64,000 bases of DNA. It comes from Hetaerina americana (taxonomy: Eukaryota; Arthropoda; Insecta; Odonata; Calopterygidae). The notes beneath the pieces were generated by a model, which saw only the letters and a list, made by a program, of their open reading frames with translations, did not search any database and had not been told where the DNA came from. The stretch covers positions 48,400,475 to 48,464,474 of the forward strand of contig JAKTNV010000003.1 in assembly GCA_022747635.1 (NCBI GenBank), in the 5' to 3' direction. The first letter of the stretch is position 1; each line of letters opens with the position of its first letter. A program made the position numbers and the translations under genes. Below, in pieces: positions 1-13,615 of the stretch.

Positions 1-3000
1 GGAGGAGCTTGCAGTATGGTTTTGCTAAAATAGTTATTATTTACTTATTTTAGTATTAGTCCGAAAACAGCAAATTTTGGCCTTTGCATCGGACTATTAT
101 CAATTATAACAATTATAACATCAAATGCGATTTTTCCCTGCGTTTCAAAAACTAGCGAAGTAATTAAGAAAAGGTGCTGATATTTCAAAGGGCCTTAGAA
201 ATATATTTATAATTTTATCCGTATTTTAGTTTGCTATACTCCTCGGCATGCATTCTAGAAAAAATGGCGAAACAGTGCAACCACACCGTTAAATTTGAGA
301 AAATTTAGGATGTTAAAAATAAATTTCAAAAAGCGAATAAAAAACAACGTAACTGCTGAAAGTCAATTTAATACGAAGAAGTTTAAAAAGATTTAAACAT
401 GATGATTTCCATGGATCATTGAGGAAATTTTAAATCTATGGTTAAAAAATAAATGCATGCATAAGAAACACATGCTATTCTTTTAGGATGTCAGAGAGTC
501 TAAGCATACTATTCTTCAATTTAATTATATCACCATTCAAACAACGCTCTTTTTCAAAATCAAAAATTAATGAACGAACGACGTTCCTAACTAAGACACT
601 CCGGTCAGTAGAACGTTCAAGAGAAAACAACAAGTTCGAAACTAATCTAAAATTAAGTGATGCAGCAAATCCAATAGACTTTTATGAGATACCTAAGTTG
701 CTTTTATCCGCTAGACAACACTAGCTTCTAAACCAAAAGAGAGAAACTATGCATTATAAATAATATTACAAAAATATTATTTTCCATATATTTCCCTATT
801 TCAATTATGCAGTGAAAACTTTCAATATTTCATATGAATAATGTTTTTCCATTTTGGAACTCACTAGTAAAAAAATATGTGCATATAAAAATAATTAAAT
901 GGCATTTCATCTCTTTTACCAGAATATATTTTGGAGCTGCAGCAGATACGGCTTTAGATTTTTTTTAAATTCATCTCCGCTTCTCATGTATCTATTGCTA
1001 ATTACTTAAATTTAAACTCTGTAAGCTGATGTACATATACCTTATACACATATGAACCTCCATTATTTACCCTGCAATTACTTTGGATTTTTGCAAACTT
1101 CGATGTCACCAACGTTTAAGTCTAAGTATTATTGGGTTCCATGATCTCTATTATATAATCGAATGGCTGATTTAGCCAGGAGCGTGTTTCCTAATATAAT
1201 ATATTACGCCCGATTTTCACCTTTCCTTTTACGGTCTTCAGTTTTTCATGGAATTGCTGGAGTGATCAATCAAAAAACAGAAATCAATTATGGAAGTGTA
1301 AAGGAATGAACAAAGAGCAGATAGTCTTCAAGGACACTGTCCAGCGACGTGGCAGGGCGAAGAGTGTACCGGGTCCCGTACGATGTGTTTCAAACCGTCG
1401 AGGTGCTTTAAACCTCGAACATACTATATTTATATACTGGATCACCCACCGGGAAAATTACATTATAAGATTATTTCGTATCTAGTAAAGAGCATAATCA
1501 ACAGAATAAAGGAAAACAGGGTTTATGAAAGGTATGCTTCAAAGAGCATGAAAGTAACACAAAGTACGGAATATGAAAAAGGAAAATATGAAAATGCAGG
1601 AGACACAAATAAAAAAAATTAATTGAAAAGATTTTTGGGGGGCGTCGAGATGGAATGAAAAACTTTAATGCTCTTTTTACAGCCAGTTCATATGACGTGG
1701 GATAATTTTAACTATATTCAAAGTGAGGAAGCTCTTTGGAGTTATTACAAGCTACACACTGAAATAAAGACTCAACTTAAAAATTTTTTATTGCCATTTA
1801 AAAATTTGATAGAAATAGGTAGCTTAAAAAAATTTTTTATACCGTATGCTTTTATTAAACAAGTTCGGTCATAAACAGATGTTTACCTATCATACGCAAT
1901 ATACACAGAAAAATTGCAGCGTGACTATATAAATTAGACATTTTCTCTTATTAATTTGAAATGTGGAAATTAGAGGAACATAAAATTTATTAATATACTA
2001 TGCAAATTCATGTAAAGCAATGAAGTGACAAGGTGGTTACATGACGGTGTTATTGTGGATATTCCATTCTAAAACCACAGAGTTTTGACTTGTCGGGAAA
2101 AAGGTTTTCATTGAGAATTCGTTCGATTTTCACATGAAAGACCTATACATATATTGCCTTTTAACTTCAATTGTCTTAATTTCTATGTATATAGGGTGAG
2201 GCAGCATGGAAGTTGGAACTTAGGGTTACAGTAGTGCGTAGTGCCAAGGCCCATTGAAAGCTTACCTAAACCGGGTAGAATCAGTGATAATCAATTATCA
2301 ATAGTAATCATCATTAAAATAAATACTAATCATATGAGCGTATATGCGAAATTTCATGAAAAAAATAATAATATTCTACAATAACACAGAAGAAAGAGAA
2401 ATGAGGATCAGCAAAATTAATTAGCAATTAAAAAAGCTTCGTCGATTAAAAATTTTGTCGACATATTTCAGCCAAAGGAATTAGAATGATCTTATTGCGT
2501 AGGGCATGGGATTGAATTCCATTTCCCACACCATCTGCGGATTCCCAGGAAGACCCGATATGCAAAAATTACAGCTGGGGAAAAACTGAAAGAAGCAGTA
2601 TCATTCACCGGCCATCGAACCCGGATTTTCAGCAGAATAATATATACATTAGACTGACACACCCCTTGATCGCAAGTTCAGTAATTTTATTGAACAAAAT
2701 CATCTTATTAACATTAATTTTAGAAAAAAATCATTAAAAATCACCTATTTGGCATATATTGCGATAGTTGGATTGAGTCATTCATGCTAATCGACTTGGC
2801 GCCAATTCGGTTCATATTCTTCCACGCTTGCGTATGACGCTCGCATAGGTTGTGGGCGTGGAATAGGTTGATTATGGGCGGGTGAATTTTAGCATGCTTC
2901 ATATTATTGTCGCACACTTCGTACAAATAGATATCACCTATCCATTTCTTTTAATCCTAACAAGTCACTAGAGAAAAATTGTTTCCGTTTGACGTGCTAT

Positions 3001-4969
3001 CCGTAATGAATGCATGGAAGATTAACAGATCACATGCATACACTCCAATTTTTAAATATGACATAGGAGTAATCGTCATAAATAGGCAATGTAACCTTTG
3101 ATTTTCCAAAATCACTAAATTACAGAAAAAATGCATTTATAATTTTACATCTTATTTAATCTTTATACAGACTAGTTTGGATGTACTGCATAATTTTCAA
3201 GTTCAAGACATGAAAATGATGCAGTGCATCGAAACTAGTCGTGATTCTCTTCTATGAGGTAAACTGCAAATATTTTTGGTCCATTAGAATACAATGTACC
3301 TTCCTGTTTGTTTTAAAACGATTTATTTTGGATTGCAATTCATATTTTCCGTAATATTTAAATATTGTAACTCATTATGCATCCGCATTATCCAGGATTT
3401 TTTAAATTTGATTCCAAATTTTTGGGGAAATCTCGATAGGATAAGTGTATTCCGGACACCACTGATATTTTTTCTCGAACTCACAGTTCAGAAAATTAAT
3501 CCAATTATCACATCAAGTTAATACAAGAAATATCATGCTACTGATTGACACCTATAATAATTTTAAAAGGGGCACAGTTGGATCGAGAATAACTGTTTAT
3601 TCCATTCCTGCCTAGCATTTAAATTCTGGCACACCGCTCCCATTATCACTGTGACACAACACAGCATATGTTGGTTGGCGAGTATTTCTTAAACTCACCA
3701 GTCGCTTCAAGGAATGAACAGGAGAAATGTTTTCGTGGGAAGTGGAGCGAGAAGAAAAGCCGCATCCCAGCAATATATACGGCGGTGAGTTGAGAGGAGT
3801 AGACCTGCATCTACTCAACAAAGCGTAGTATAAAGCATGCGATTCGAGGAATTATAATGCGGGCACACGATTTACGAGATGCCTAGTCGAGTAAAAGACG
3901 GCGAAGAGACTATTAAACGAAAGAAGAAGAGAAAAGAGCAGAAAGGAACGGCGACGACTGAGTAAGGGTAAATTGAAGCGCTACAAAGGAGTGACTTCAC
4001 ACCTTTTGTTGAAAGAATATCGCGAAGGTGACCGTTTTTGTATTAAGTTTTACGGGGCTGTTAATTTTCTTCTAAAGCACGCCTGTATATCAGGGGGGGG
4101 GGGGTCCCAAATGTTTTTGATTGACTTATCCTTTACTCCTATAATATATTCACGCTCTCGCTCCAGATGAACCATTTTAATAAAAAAGTAGGTCACTATA
4201 AAGAATACGGAATTGTGAAAATTAAATGATCCTTAGAAAATTACACATTTTCAATACGTAAAACAGTAATATCATAAAAAGATTAAAAAAGTAATTTGTA
4301 AAACAATCGCTTAGGTAGAAGTAATCCACGCTTAAGTGTCGGAAAAATCGAATTTTATATCGACATTGAATAATTAGTATTCTTCAATTACAGGCACATT
4401 TCTTTTATAATTGTTTGGACGACTTTCCTGATTATTATGCGCCTTTTTTGCTATATAAATAGAAGTAATCTTACTATATTAGGTAAGATTCTGGTGATCC
4501 GAGAAAACGTTTACAACATTCAACCCAAAAATAAATCATACTATACTAAACTGATATAGTGTATCCAGAGTTTGAACAAAATAACATTATTCCGCCTGGT
4601 AACTGTTACCCTTCCATAGGTTCTCACCATCCTAGATTATTTCCGTTTTCTATCAAATTCGCTTACAAAAAATAATACTTTTACCTACTTTTTCCAGAGG
4701 ACCTAAGTCAAACATTCTAAAACTTTATTAAGCTCCACTAGGCGGGGGAAATAATAAACCACTTTTTAATCTGATAATTAGCTGGGCGTACTATCATTAG
4801 CGGAGGTGAGATGCATTCACAGGTTGATACAAACCATGAGATGTGACTGGCCAATTAATTATAATAAATAAGAGTGAACTCAAAATGAAGGAACTAACCT
4901 ACATCGAGGGCCGTTGAGACCAAGTAGCAGGCGAAAGATTCAGGCTCAGCTGTGACTACGCATACTCAC
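1..4969. other. Left flank, intronic: nothing convincing
   Basis: The stretch is AT-rich, probably part of the intron after Ig F. On the minus strand 3600-3830 has a TATATA-like site (about 3772) and a good donor (CTG|GTGAGT at about 3691) but no supported reading frame. Around 2580-2650 the minus strand has a tRNA B-box-like piece (GGGTTCGATGGC) that may be a worn SINE. A G homopolymer lies near 4091-4104. No Ig-type exon was found. Confidence 0.4.
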
Positions 4970-5463
4970 CTGTTCGACAAGTAAAAAAAATGACTAATTC
5001 ATCCCCCAATACCAGTCTCGAGGTTTTTTACATCCGAGTAAGTGCAGTGAGAAGTTCGAAGCGGCGAGACGAGCCTCTCCGGCGTCGTTACCCTAAGGGG
5101 ATCATGAAGAGGAATGTTGCCGATGTGTGATGAGTGGAGGATAAGGGAGGGTGAAGTCGCTGCGAAGGTGGGCGGGTTGGGGGGGGGGTGGAGGGAGGGG
5201 GGCTTGGGGGACGGCGGCTGAGGACGAGGGGTGTGGGAAGAGGCGATGGGAAACCGAATAGACAAGGAGAGGGGAAGTGGGATGTGGGATGAATGGGAAG
5301 TTTCCGTGAAAAGAGGGGAAAAGAAGAAAAAACGACTGGGGAATACTAAACTTCGCTGCCTCACAGCGTGGGAGGAAGAAAAAGGTTTTTAAAGCCGATG
5401 TCTGAGGATCGTGCGGTCCAAATATAACCATAGGCCGTTTCTCGCAAGTCAGCGTGAGCCCAA
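4970..5463 (-). promoter_or_regulatory. GC/G-rich patch with possible non-coding first exon
   Basis: The plus strand is G/A-rich (a run with nine G near 5180-5190, and GGAGGGAGGGG). On the minus strand this is a C/T-rich tract following GGCTTTAAAAACC (about 5383-5395), a TATA-like element, and it leads to a strong donor, GAACAG|GTGAGT, whose last exon base would be 4970. This layout fits a promoter and untranslated first exon for a downstream isoform. It rests on composition and one splice signal only. Confidence 0.25.
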
Positions 5464-6050
5464 GAATTCGAGCAAGGGTGTGGTTTGCGGGATATGAGAG
5501 GGATATCAGAGGGCCGCCTGAGTAAATAACGTATCCCCTCCCCAGAAAAAAAGCATTGAATGTCGTTGTCCCTCTTCGGTTATTCGTTGGATCCGCGATC
5601 TAGATTGAGCCTTTCAAAAGGTTCAAGATAATTACGCCAGATAGTGGCCATACGTTATTTTCGTAATCTTTTGATGCCAATCGCAGTAATTATCGGTTGA
5701 CTAGCTACTGATGAATAATTTCTACGGGTTCTGAATCAAGTAGCGAGCAATTTTCCCATTCTCATCCCGATGCTCGCCGGAGGTGGGCAAATGTGAATAA
5801 TTGCACGTGAGAAAATGAGTTACAATGACTTAATTCGATAAAACACCAGTATTATCGCTTTAAGTGTCCATATTAGAGTTATGAGAAAAAGTGTTACACC
5901 CAGTCCTATTTTAAAGATGATTCTTTGCTGCGTTCATTATGTATAAATTGAAATATTTTTCGTTTTTCATCAAGGTTTCCATAATTTGTTCGGCGATTAG
6001 TTCATATTTTGTTAAAAAGATCGGTGGGTGCACACATACGCACAAAAAAA
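5464..6050. other. Intronic spacer
   Basis: Mixed-composition DNA between the G-rich patch and a long (TA)n tract. I see no open frame, RNA gene or repeat. Confidence 0.4.
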
Positions 6051-6112
6051 TGTATATATATATATATATATATATATAAATATATATATGTATATATATG
6101 TATATATATATG

Positions 6113-6159
<47 letters not shown>

Positions 6160-6160
6160 G

Positions 6161-6242
<82 letters not shown>
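6051..6242. repeat. (TA)n microsatellite
   Basis: About 190 bp of TA dinucleotides with scattered TG interruptions in the first half and a pure run in the second half. It gives false Ile/Tyr open frames on both strands. Confidence 0.97.
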
Positions 6243-6243
<1 letters not shown>

Positions 6244-9052
6244 GTATGTTTAAAAAAATACGACAAAATAAATCATTATTATGCAGCCTGCAAAACTCGC
6301 GTTGATGTCGTTCATTTATGTTCGGAGGAAATTACATAAAAACTACTTCATTATCAATAAAACAAATAATTTTACAAGTTAAAAATTTCTACCAAATATA
6401 TTGCAATAATGCGCTTCGTAAAAGTATTTATCTGAACAGAAAGATTTACTTCATGTAAAAATATTTTACGCCAAAAACAGTAGAAATTAAAATAAAATTG
6501 AACATGTAGCATATTTGCATCTTAAGTAAATTTTATCCTAGGCGCGCCCAATTTGATGTAGAACCTACTGTACCCTTGAATAACCTACATCTAGCGTCTG
6601 GTCAACTTTTCTTTTAAGATTTCTCAATAAAAAATAATAAAAAGTTATCAAATAAGTCTGAGTGTTCATTTTGACTAGCTGGACTGACTGGTAAATAATA
6701 CTAATTAAATGAATAAAAATTTTCAGCTTAATGTATTTACCAAAAATGGATTTAGCATAATTTAATATAAATTAGAGAATGTTAATCATACCAAATCACT
6801 GCCAAAGTCACATCTTTTAGGACAAATATCTCCCGAGTTCCTAATTTTTTGCACTAAAAATCATTTCACAACGCCCGAAGAGTTTCACTGACTCAACGTC
6901 CAAATCGCCCGATGTAAAGAGGTGAGAATAAAATACCTCTCTCAGAACTACTTGGAAGGATTTCGGTTGGACTCGAATTGCACCGCACAGCATTGCACAA
7001 GTGGAAGGTGGATATCAGATACCTCACAAAAAAGTGGAAATTAAAAATGGAAAGCTTCAAGTTTTACACAATCGACAAAAAACTTCCTTAAAATTATCAC
7101 ATATCCCTTTAACAATTAGCACCCAGCTCAAAAACTTAAAAAAATTTTGGCCTTTTTTCTCAATCGGCATTTAATTTCCAGAATCTTCTAATAACTTATG
7201 TTCTGTTTTCATGTCTCCAATCTGGGTACATACGTTCCTTGTCATGAACACAGCCGGTCTCTAACAGGCATAATATACAAATAACTAATTTATACCATAA
7301 ATTTTCCCCGCATAAGAGATTAAGAGATAACTAATAATATTTATTTACGGTCAAGTAATTGCAGTACCCTTCAAATTCACAGCAAATGCATGGCTAGCTA
7401 TAGGTACAAATCTTATTACGTATCACTAAAAATTAATAGACTTAACAAGTCCTCTTCAAGCAGCTGGATTATATAATCGCTTTTTTTTGGAAAAAAATGC
7501 TCTTTGAATAATTATTAGTTGTTTCCAGTGTTACTTAGGACTTTCTCTATGAACATATTGCCAGAAACAGAATAAGGTAGTGAGAAAAAATAGAATAGAT
7601 AATCACTCTTAAATCATTGAGGAAAAGAACCTGGGATAAAAATTCGGTTGCGGCTTAATAAAGGCCGTTGAAATTAATAACCACAGATTTATGTAAGCAT
7701 CCACGCAAGAAAATTCAGCTATCTAATATTTATCACCAATGCACTAAAATTTCATAAACACAAACTAAATATTAGCAATTCATTACTCCACATAATCATC
7801 ATAAAATGATAGCACTGAACATTTGTAGTATGCCTTTTCGGAATTATTAACAAAGTGATGGTTTGATTTTGTTTTATGATACCTTCCAGACTGAACATTT
7901 TAGCATAAGAAAACACTTTAATGAGCAGTCATCCGTATTTTTCTTATGCGAATAGATGGAAGAGAGTTTTTTCATTTTCATTCTTTCACATTTTACTTTG
8001 AACTCACTCGCTCAATCAGCAGGAAGCGATTCTCCAGATAATTCTTGTCGGTATCCCTTAAGCCACAGATAATTTAAAACGATTTGTAGTATAATGGGGA
8101 CGTAGTAGCTAAGAAGCAGCATTTAATGGCATTAATATTCAGTAGATCATTTGGGTGACCGTCTGACACGGCAGTTTTGATGAATCACAAAGCGATTTAA
8201 TGGGAGAAAGGGTACGAGTACACTTTCCGATTTACCATTATAATCCGCGACTATTCACCAAGTTTTACATGAACAATGAATGGGACTGGACATGAAGGAG
8301 TCATTGTTAGAAAGTGTTTCGACGTTGAAAAATTTGTTAGCAATCTTAATTTGCTAGATTTGCTAAAAGTACTTATATAGATAAATTTATCCTATGAATG
8401 TTCCATTATGTGAGAGGATTTTCAATGTATCAGAAATGCTGGAGGTATACATATATATATGTCCATACACTTGATACTGACATCTTATGGAAAATTTTCT
8501 ACGTGGGTACAAAGAACATAACATAGAAACCGTATGTGTGTGTAGGCAATTCGTGTAGTTTTGTATGCCAATAAAACATCCACAGGGGATACCTATATGG
8601 ACCTAACACATATGGTGATATTATTATACATATGTGATTAAATCATCAATATCATGAGTTTTTTATCTAGCTGCAATCATATCCACCAATTTTTTCAAAA
8701 GAATACTTATTCAAGATGACCTAATGTTCACTCATGTATATTTATTTTTCTTCTATTTGATTTCTCGTTGATAAATAAATAATTTATTCGTAGCAGTGGT
8801 ACATAAACTGTTCCGAAGATTCAGTCAAAGGCAAAAAATAATATTACGCTACTTTAAAAGTAGACAGAGAAATAGAGAAAGGATCCTGATTTTAAACGAT
8901 GTGTTGTGACAACATTTTGCAGCTGAAGGGACTTAATTTAAGTAAGCCAATAAGGAGAGGACCGTTCAATTTAATCCGTAAAATATTTCAAGAATGGAGG
9001 TTAACATATGCACTAAGGATGAAAACTACCTAATTTGAAGAATTCTGCATGT
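6243..9052. other. Intronic AT-rich spacer
   Basis: Low-GC DNA with no long open frame and no recognised repeat or RNA gene. I see nothing to annotate. Confidence 0.4.
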
Positions 9053-9300
9053 CCGGGTTTTCACCGCGTTGTTGTTTGAAGCCGACAACAGTTTCGCCGA
9101 AGTTTCATCCGGCGTCTTCAGGTCGAAGATGAGGGACTCAGATTTTGGCCGTCCTTATATAGGTGGTCCCGTCCAGGTGCTGCTCTCTGATTGGTCCTTT
9201 TTCGGAGGACTCTCATAGAATTCTTCAAGCCAAGTTCTTCTTTCGGAGAACTCTCTCGCAGAATTCTTCAAGCCACCGCCGCGAAAATCTACGCAGCCAT
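9053..9300 (-). mobile_element. Penelope-like or retrozyme-like fragment (candidate)
   Basis: The GC-richer block stands out from its flanks. On the minus strand it contains a CTGAAGA-stem-GAAA core (9121-9091) of hammerhead type, plus a TATATAG site at about 9156 on the plus strand. An imperfect direct repeat of about 33 bp, TTCGGAG(G/A)ACTCTC to TTCAAGCCA, lies at 9201-9232 and 9242-9275. Penelope-like elements are known to carry hammerhead motifs in their terminal repeats. No GIY-YIG or RT frame is left here, so the class is uncertain. Confidence 0.35.
9091..9121 (-). ncRNA. Hammerhead-ribozyme-like core (candidate)
   Basis: Read on the minus strand: CTGAAGA, one unpaired C, stem GCCG, a 10-base loop, stem CGGC, then GAAAC. 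This matches CUGANGA-stem II-GAAA, with an extra C before stem II. Stem III and the cleavage site are not obvious. Confidence 0.35.
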
Positions 9301-11890
9301 ATACTACCTAATTTATTATGAAGTCTCAACCTATGAAACTGATAGAGGCTGACGTCAAAATGAAAATTTTGGTATCATAAATGATACGCAGACCGACCCA
9401 CAATAAAGCTGTTCATTTTTATGCCATAGCAGTGAAGAGAGGCAACCAAAGAAATATTTGCTTTTTATGGTCGTCTAAAAGACTAAAATTATCTTCATTT
9501 ACTGATTGAACTTTAACTTAAACCTAGCCCTAGTAGCCGGTGTGTCTTAAAATTACGAAGAAGAATGTTTTGAATGTATAGCCCCAGCAAAACTTTTATG
9601 AAAACCAACATTTGCTTTTAACTATAAAATATTTAACTATAAATAACTTAAAAGGCTCACAAGTGTCTTCTTATGCTCAAAGCCGTAATGGTTGAAGCAC
9701 CAACAATGGTGCTATTTTTACAAGGAATCGAGCCCGATAACAAGGTTTTCTGACACAGAAAATGAGTATTTTTCTGCTGGATACCATTGCATGTGAGTAT
9801 CCGGGGAAACGAAGCTGCAATTACTGGCGCGAAGGCGGCACAGCGGCGGCCTCCGGGCTATCACGAATCCCTGTTCAGCCACCAGCGGACATGGTGAGAA
9901 TAATCACTTCGCTTTTACGCCAAATGTTCAAAACGTGCGTGGCATATAGCGTTGTATCTCTGGAGGAAGTAAAACTGGTGACGATTCCCGCACGCTGTCG
10001 TTTTCGTCATGGGTATCACCGTGGTGTATTTGACGTGTATCAAATTGCGGTTTGAGATGTACCTAATTAGATTAAAAAGGATGTATGCTTAACTCCAAAT
10101 AACCTCAATTAATGCAGCGCATATACACTAAGCACTACCATAAGGAAATCATAACAGATGGAGTTAGAAAATTTCGAAACAAATCTGTCCATAAATATGG
10201 ACCGCCTTTTCCTCAAGAATTCCAGTGACTGATAAAGAATGTTTTCGAAGGTGAATATAAATGAGGAATTCTGAATGAAATGAAGTTTCTTCCGCGACGT
10301 TAGACCTACGATGTTATCGTTCTATGAATTTAAATTATTTGAGTGGAAAAACAGCAGGCACTAATAACGAACGGTTCATGCTCCCACATGGATACAATCA
10401 AAACGCGGACTTGCTAGCAACAACATCAAAACAGCAACTAGAAATGAAACCAGAAACACCACTGTATATGAAAACAAAATAAAGGCGGGAGAGCAAGATG
10501 CGGGGAAAGTGAGAGGCAGGAAGGAGAGGGTGGGGAGGAACTTTCACAGGATGCTTGAAGAGGGGAACACCCCCGTGACCCCTGCGAAACGCCGAACGAT
10601 TTGCGTTCCTCTCGCTCGCCTTCCATCAACAGCTTTCTTTCATCTGCTCATCCATCGTAAAATGACGATGCACGGATGAGCTCCATCCTTATCTTTCTTA
10701 TTTACCCCAGTTAGCGTTTGAAAGAAGACCAGTGTGCATTCCCTGACTGGAGGAAAAGGAATTTAGTGAACAGATGCCGCCCTTCATACCAAGTAGGTAC
10801 TGGTAAGAAGGGAGGAGAGTAGGAGATAAACAGAGTAAGAGGAAATGCAAAGGCGGAGGGCGATATTTTTGTCGTTCTTTTCAGAGAAAAAGTTAATTTT
10901 TTTGTCATTCCCTGCACGCGCTGGGAGAGAAACCGCTTTTACGCGAGAAAAATATGGATTCTTTTGACCCTGTACATCTGCTCTTTTGAGGAGCGGGAGC
11001 TTCGCGCAGTGTCGTAAAGACAACCCATCGCGTCGGGAATGACACAAAATGGTGTTGAGGCAGTTTCGGCGTCGTTTTACGATGCAAAAAATGTGGAAGT
11101 TGTGTTTCCAAAATGTCTGAATATGTCCCAGCTTTCCGGCCTTCAGAAGTTTTTTCTTCGCATAAAATACTGAACAGCTTGTGGTGGAAGGCAAGAGATT
11201 GGATTTGAATCATCAAAAAAAAATAAAACGATTAAGTCATCTATCAGTCCAATTCGACTTTTTTATGTTAAAACAACTTTGTTCAAAAACTCATGATTAC
11301 TCTTTTCGTTGTGCATTAGTGCGCACATTTGGTGATAATTTGCCTTTAGAAGGAAATAGTGAATCCATATTCTCATAAATCCACCACATACTTTTGGAGG
11401 TATGTACTTGAAAAATACCAACAGGCATTCAACGGGGGAACCTTTATTAAGAGATGACATTCTATTTTCCCCCTTCCCAAAATCTCACCCTCTGCAATTA
11501 TTAGATTGATATCTGCATCTTTCTTTGGACAAAAAAAAAGCCTCTGAGGGGTTTCTTCGCTAAATAACAATTAACTAGTTCTTCATGCGCTTTGATATTA
11601 ACAAAGAAATTCTTACAACATAAGAACTATGTAGGACTTTTTTCTTTAGATTCTAACGCTAAAATCATTATGAAAATCAGTTGATGCATTTGCATTTATA
11701 AGGGACCGATATCGAGGGAGAATGATAAGCCAAGCGTATGTCGAAACTTAAATCAGAAGCTCAGCTAAACACAAAAAACGAATGGTACGAATATTGGAGA
11801 CATGTTGCCATTTGAGTGAATGAGGGGGAAATACTTATCCCCTGATATTTATAGAGTCCTAAAAGAGGGAAAATGAAAACGTTGACCTAC
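9301..11890. other. Intronic spacer with one purine-rich patch
   Basis: Runs up to the Ig F exon. At 10480-10640 the plus strand is GGAGGG-rich, like the patches at 5.1, 38.2 and 44.5 kb. An open frame on the plus strand at 9762-10055 has no recognisable domain. Nothing else is supported. Confidence 0.4.
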
Positions 11891-12023
11891 CTTTAGCCAG
11901 TCCCGGAGCCATATGACTTCAGGTTTTGGGTCACCGATGACCTCACAGTGGATGATCACCGTATCTCCCTCTTCGGCTTCCGTCGAACGAGGTTTTACTA
12001 AAAACATGGGAACCTTCGAGTAT
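11891..12023 (-). CDS. Exon: first half of Ig domain F
   Basis: The acceptor GGCTTCACAG|ATACTCG is in phase 2 and completes Pro. The exon encodes YSKVPMFLVKPRSTEAEEGD, then TVIIHCEVIGDPKPEV with the first cysteine, and the tryptophan in IWLRDWLK. It ends at the donor CTAAAG|GTAGGT (phase 0). The rest of this Ig domain must lie beyond an intron that runs off the left edge: I found no convincing exon between 1 and 11890 that supplies the D-x-G-x-Y-x-C half. The exon is too short to stand out as an open frame on its own. Confidence 0.88.
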
Positions 12024-13360
12024 CTGTGAAGCCAAGGTTAAAAAATAATATAAACAAAAACTTAAATTACATTGAATTAATATCTATCAAGACTATTCCA
12101 ATAATTTTGCCAAATTTAAATCACTTCGACCTGATTGCAGTTTGCTTGCACGATATCAGAATTACTGCTGTACAAAAACAAATATGAAACGCTAGAATTT
12201 TCTTTTTCGCCCAAAGCGGTTCAACAGCCGTTATTTGGCACGCTACTCCCTATTCTTAAATTAGGGTCTTTTATACTTCTTGGGATTGACGAAAAAGAGC
12301 CAGACATTAATATCCAGATGGAATTTTTAAAACACATATTACTTCACAATGAAAGAAGGGCGGGGTCAAAAAGTGTCTCATGGTGGGAGGAGAGATCGCC
12401 GAAACAATAAGGTCACAAACGTCAGTATGGTGATTAGAAACAAGAAGGTCACAAGCGTTTACTCGACCTTGTTTCTGTAATCCCTTACCCTTTTAAAGTA
12501 TACATAGAAGATTAAGAAATTTTGTACAAAACAGATGCCTATGAATAAATGGCTTTACCATTACAGCTCGAGGAAATACGGAACATTAAAGGGAGGAGGA
12601 GACCAAATTTTAAAAATTATAGGCAGGAAAAGTATCAGGGTGGTGCAATATTAGGAAGCAATTACATAACACCAGGTGGCAACCCTGCGGGGAAATGTCC
12701 CTTTCTGAACTGACGCGAGAGAAACTCCTCACGCTTAATATTAATTTGCATTCTTATTTTCCAATTTTCACTTATTTACACGTTTGACTACTGGTGAACA
12801 TATATTTAAGTTTCGTGTAATATTTCCAAGCAGCGTGGAAGAAAATTTCACGAAGGGAAATAAATTCTCTGCATGAACAGCTGATTTCATTTAAGGGATT
12901 CTGAAGTCCATGTAAGGAATATCTCTACAGAGAAATCTCACTTTCACCCTCAGGGAAGTTCACTCCCTGCGGGGAAACTCAATTTCTGCGAGAATTTCAA
13001 CATGGAATAGCTGCGAACAACGGGTCATTTTCAATATTGTGTCTCGAAGGGAGAGGAGGGGTATAAAAGGCCAAAGTATGCATGTCGTATTTTATGGACA
13101 GTCCTTGAAAAATTACGTATCGGATAAGAATTCTAAGAAAAAGAGAACAAGAAAAATACAGTCATTATATACGACGATTATCGTGATGATTTAAAAATTT
13201 TGAGAGAAAATTGGCTTCTAAAATTTAATTTTTCTATTTTTAAGCATCATTTATCCCGTCTATTTCAAATACCATGGCTTGTAATATAGTGCATTATCAT
13301 TTATTTATGACTTAGAACACTAAAACTACAACTAAGGAGCTCCGTAATAACTGCACTCAC
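12024..13360 (-). other. Intron between Ig E and Ig F exons
   Basis: AT-rich. A short imperfect direct repeat (AACAATAAGGTCACAAACG, and AACAAGAAGGTCACAAGCG) lies at about 12403-12421 and 12440-12458. No other feature is supported. Confidence 0.6.
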
Positions 13361-13615
13361 GGAACATCAGGTGAAAGAAGTGTTGGAATTGGTCGCAACG
13401 GCGTGCTAGCGCTGCGCCCAGATCTTGTTTCGTCTGGAGAGACAACAGCGACACGAAGAGAAGTAGTGGCTCTACCAACCTCATTGGTAGCAGTGCACTC
13501 GTAAAGGCCGGAGTCTCTTGAAGTGGCGCCGGATACAACTAACTCTACCCGGCCGTCACGCTCCAAAGTCATTATAGTTTGACGTCGAGGTCGAAGGCGA
13601 ACGCCATCCCTATGC
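13361..13615 (-). CDS. Exon: second half of Ig domain E and linker
   Basis: The acceptor CTTTCATAG|GCATAGG is in phase 2 and completes the fold's Trp, giving WHRDGVRLRPRR. The fold ends with RVELVVSGATSRDSGLYECT, where the second cysteine is present although its partner is not, and then VGRATTSLRVAVV. A Ser/Pro/Arg linker follows (DETRSGRSASTPLRP). The donor GATGTTCC|GTGAGT is in phase 2. Reading through would give a stop (TGA) at once, which could look like a gene end, but the next exon continues in phase with a new Ig. Confidence 0.88.

Noticed and set aside
2741..2926. Possible missing Ig F exon on the minus strand
   Set aside because: No D-x-G-x-Y-x-C motif and no acceptor in phase 0. 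It does not complete the Ig fold.
6009..6339. Ile/Tyr-rich frames in (TA)n tracts (also near 17.1, 23.0, 27.0, 46.6 kb)
   Set aside because: Simple dinucleotide repeats without stops. No coding meaning.
9762..10055. 97-residue plus-strand frame
   Set aside because: No recognisable domain, no promoter or splice context. Treated as chance.
13357..13361. Apparent gene end: stop codon right after ...SPDVP
   Set aside because: The TGA is part of a GTGAGT donor. The next exon at 12023-11891 continues in matching phase with a new Ig domain.
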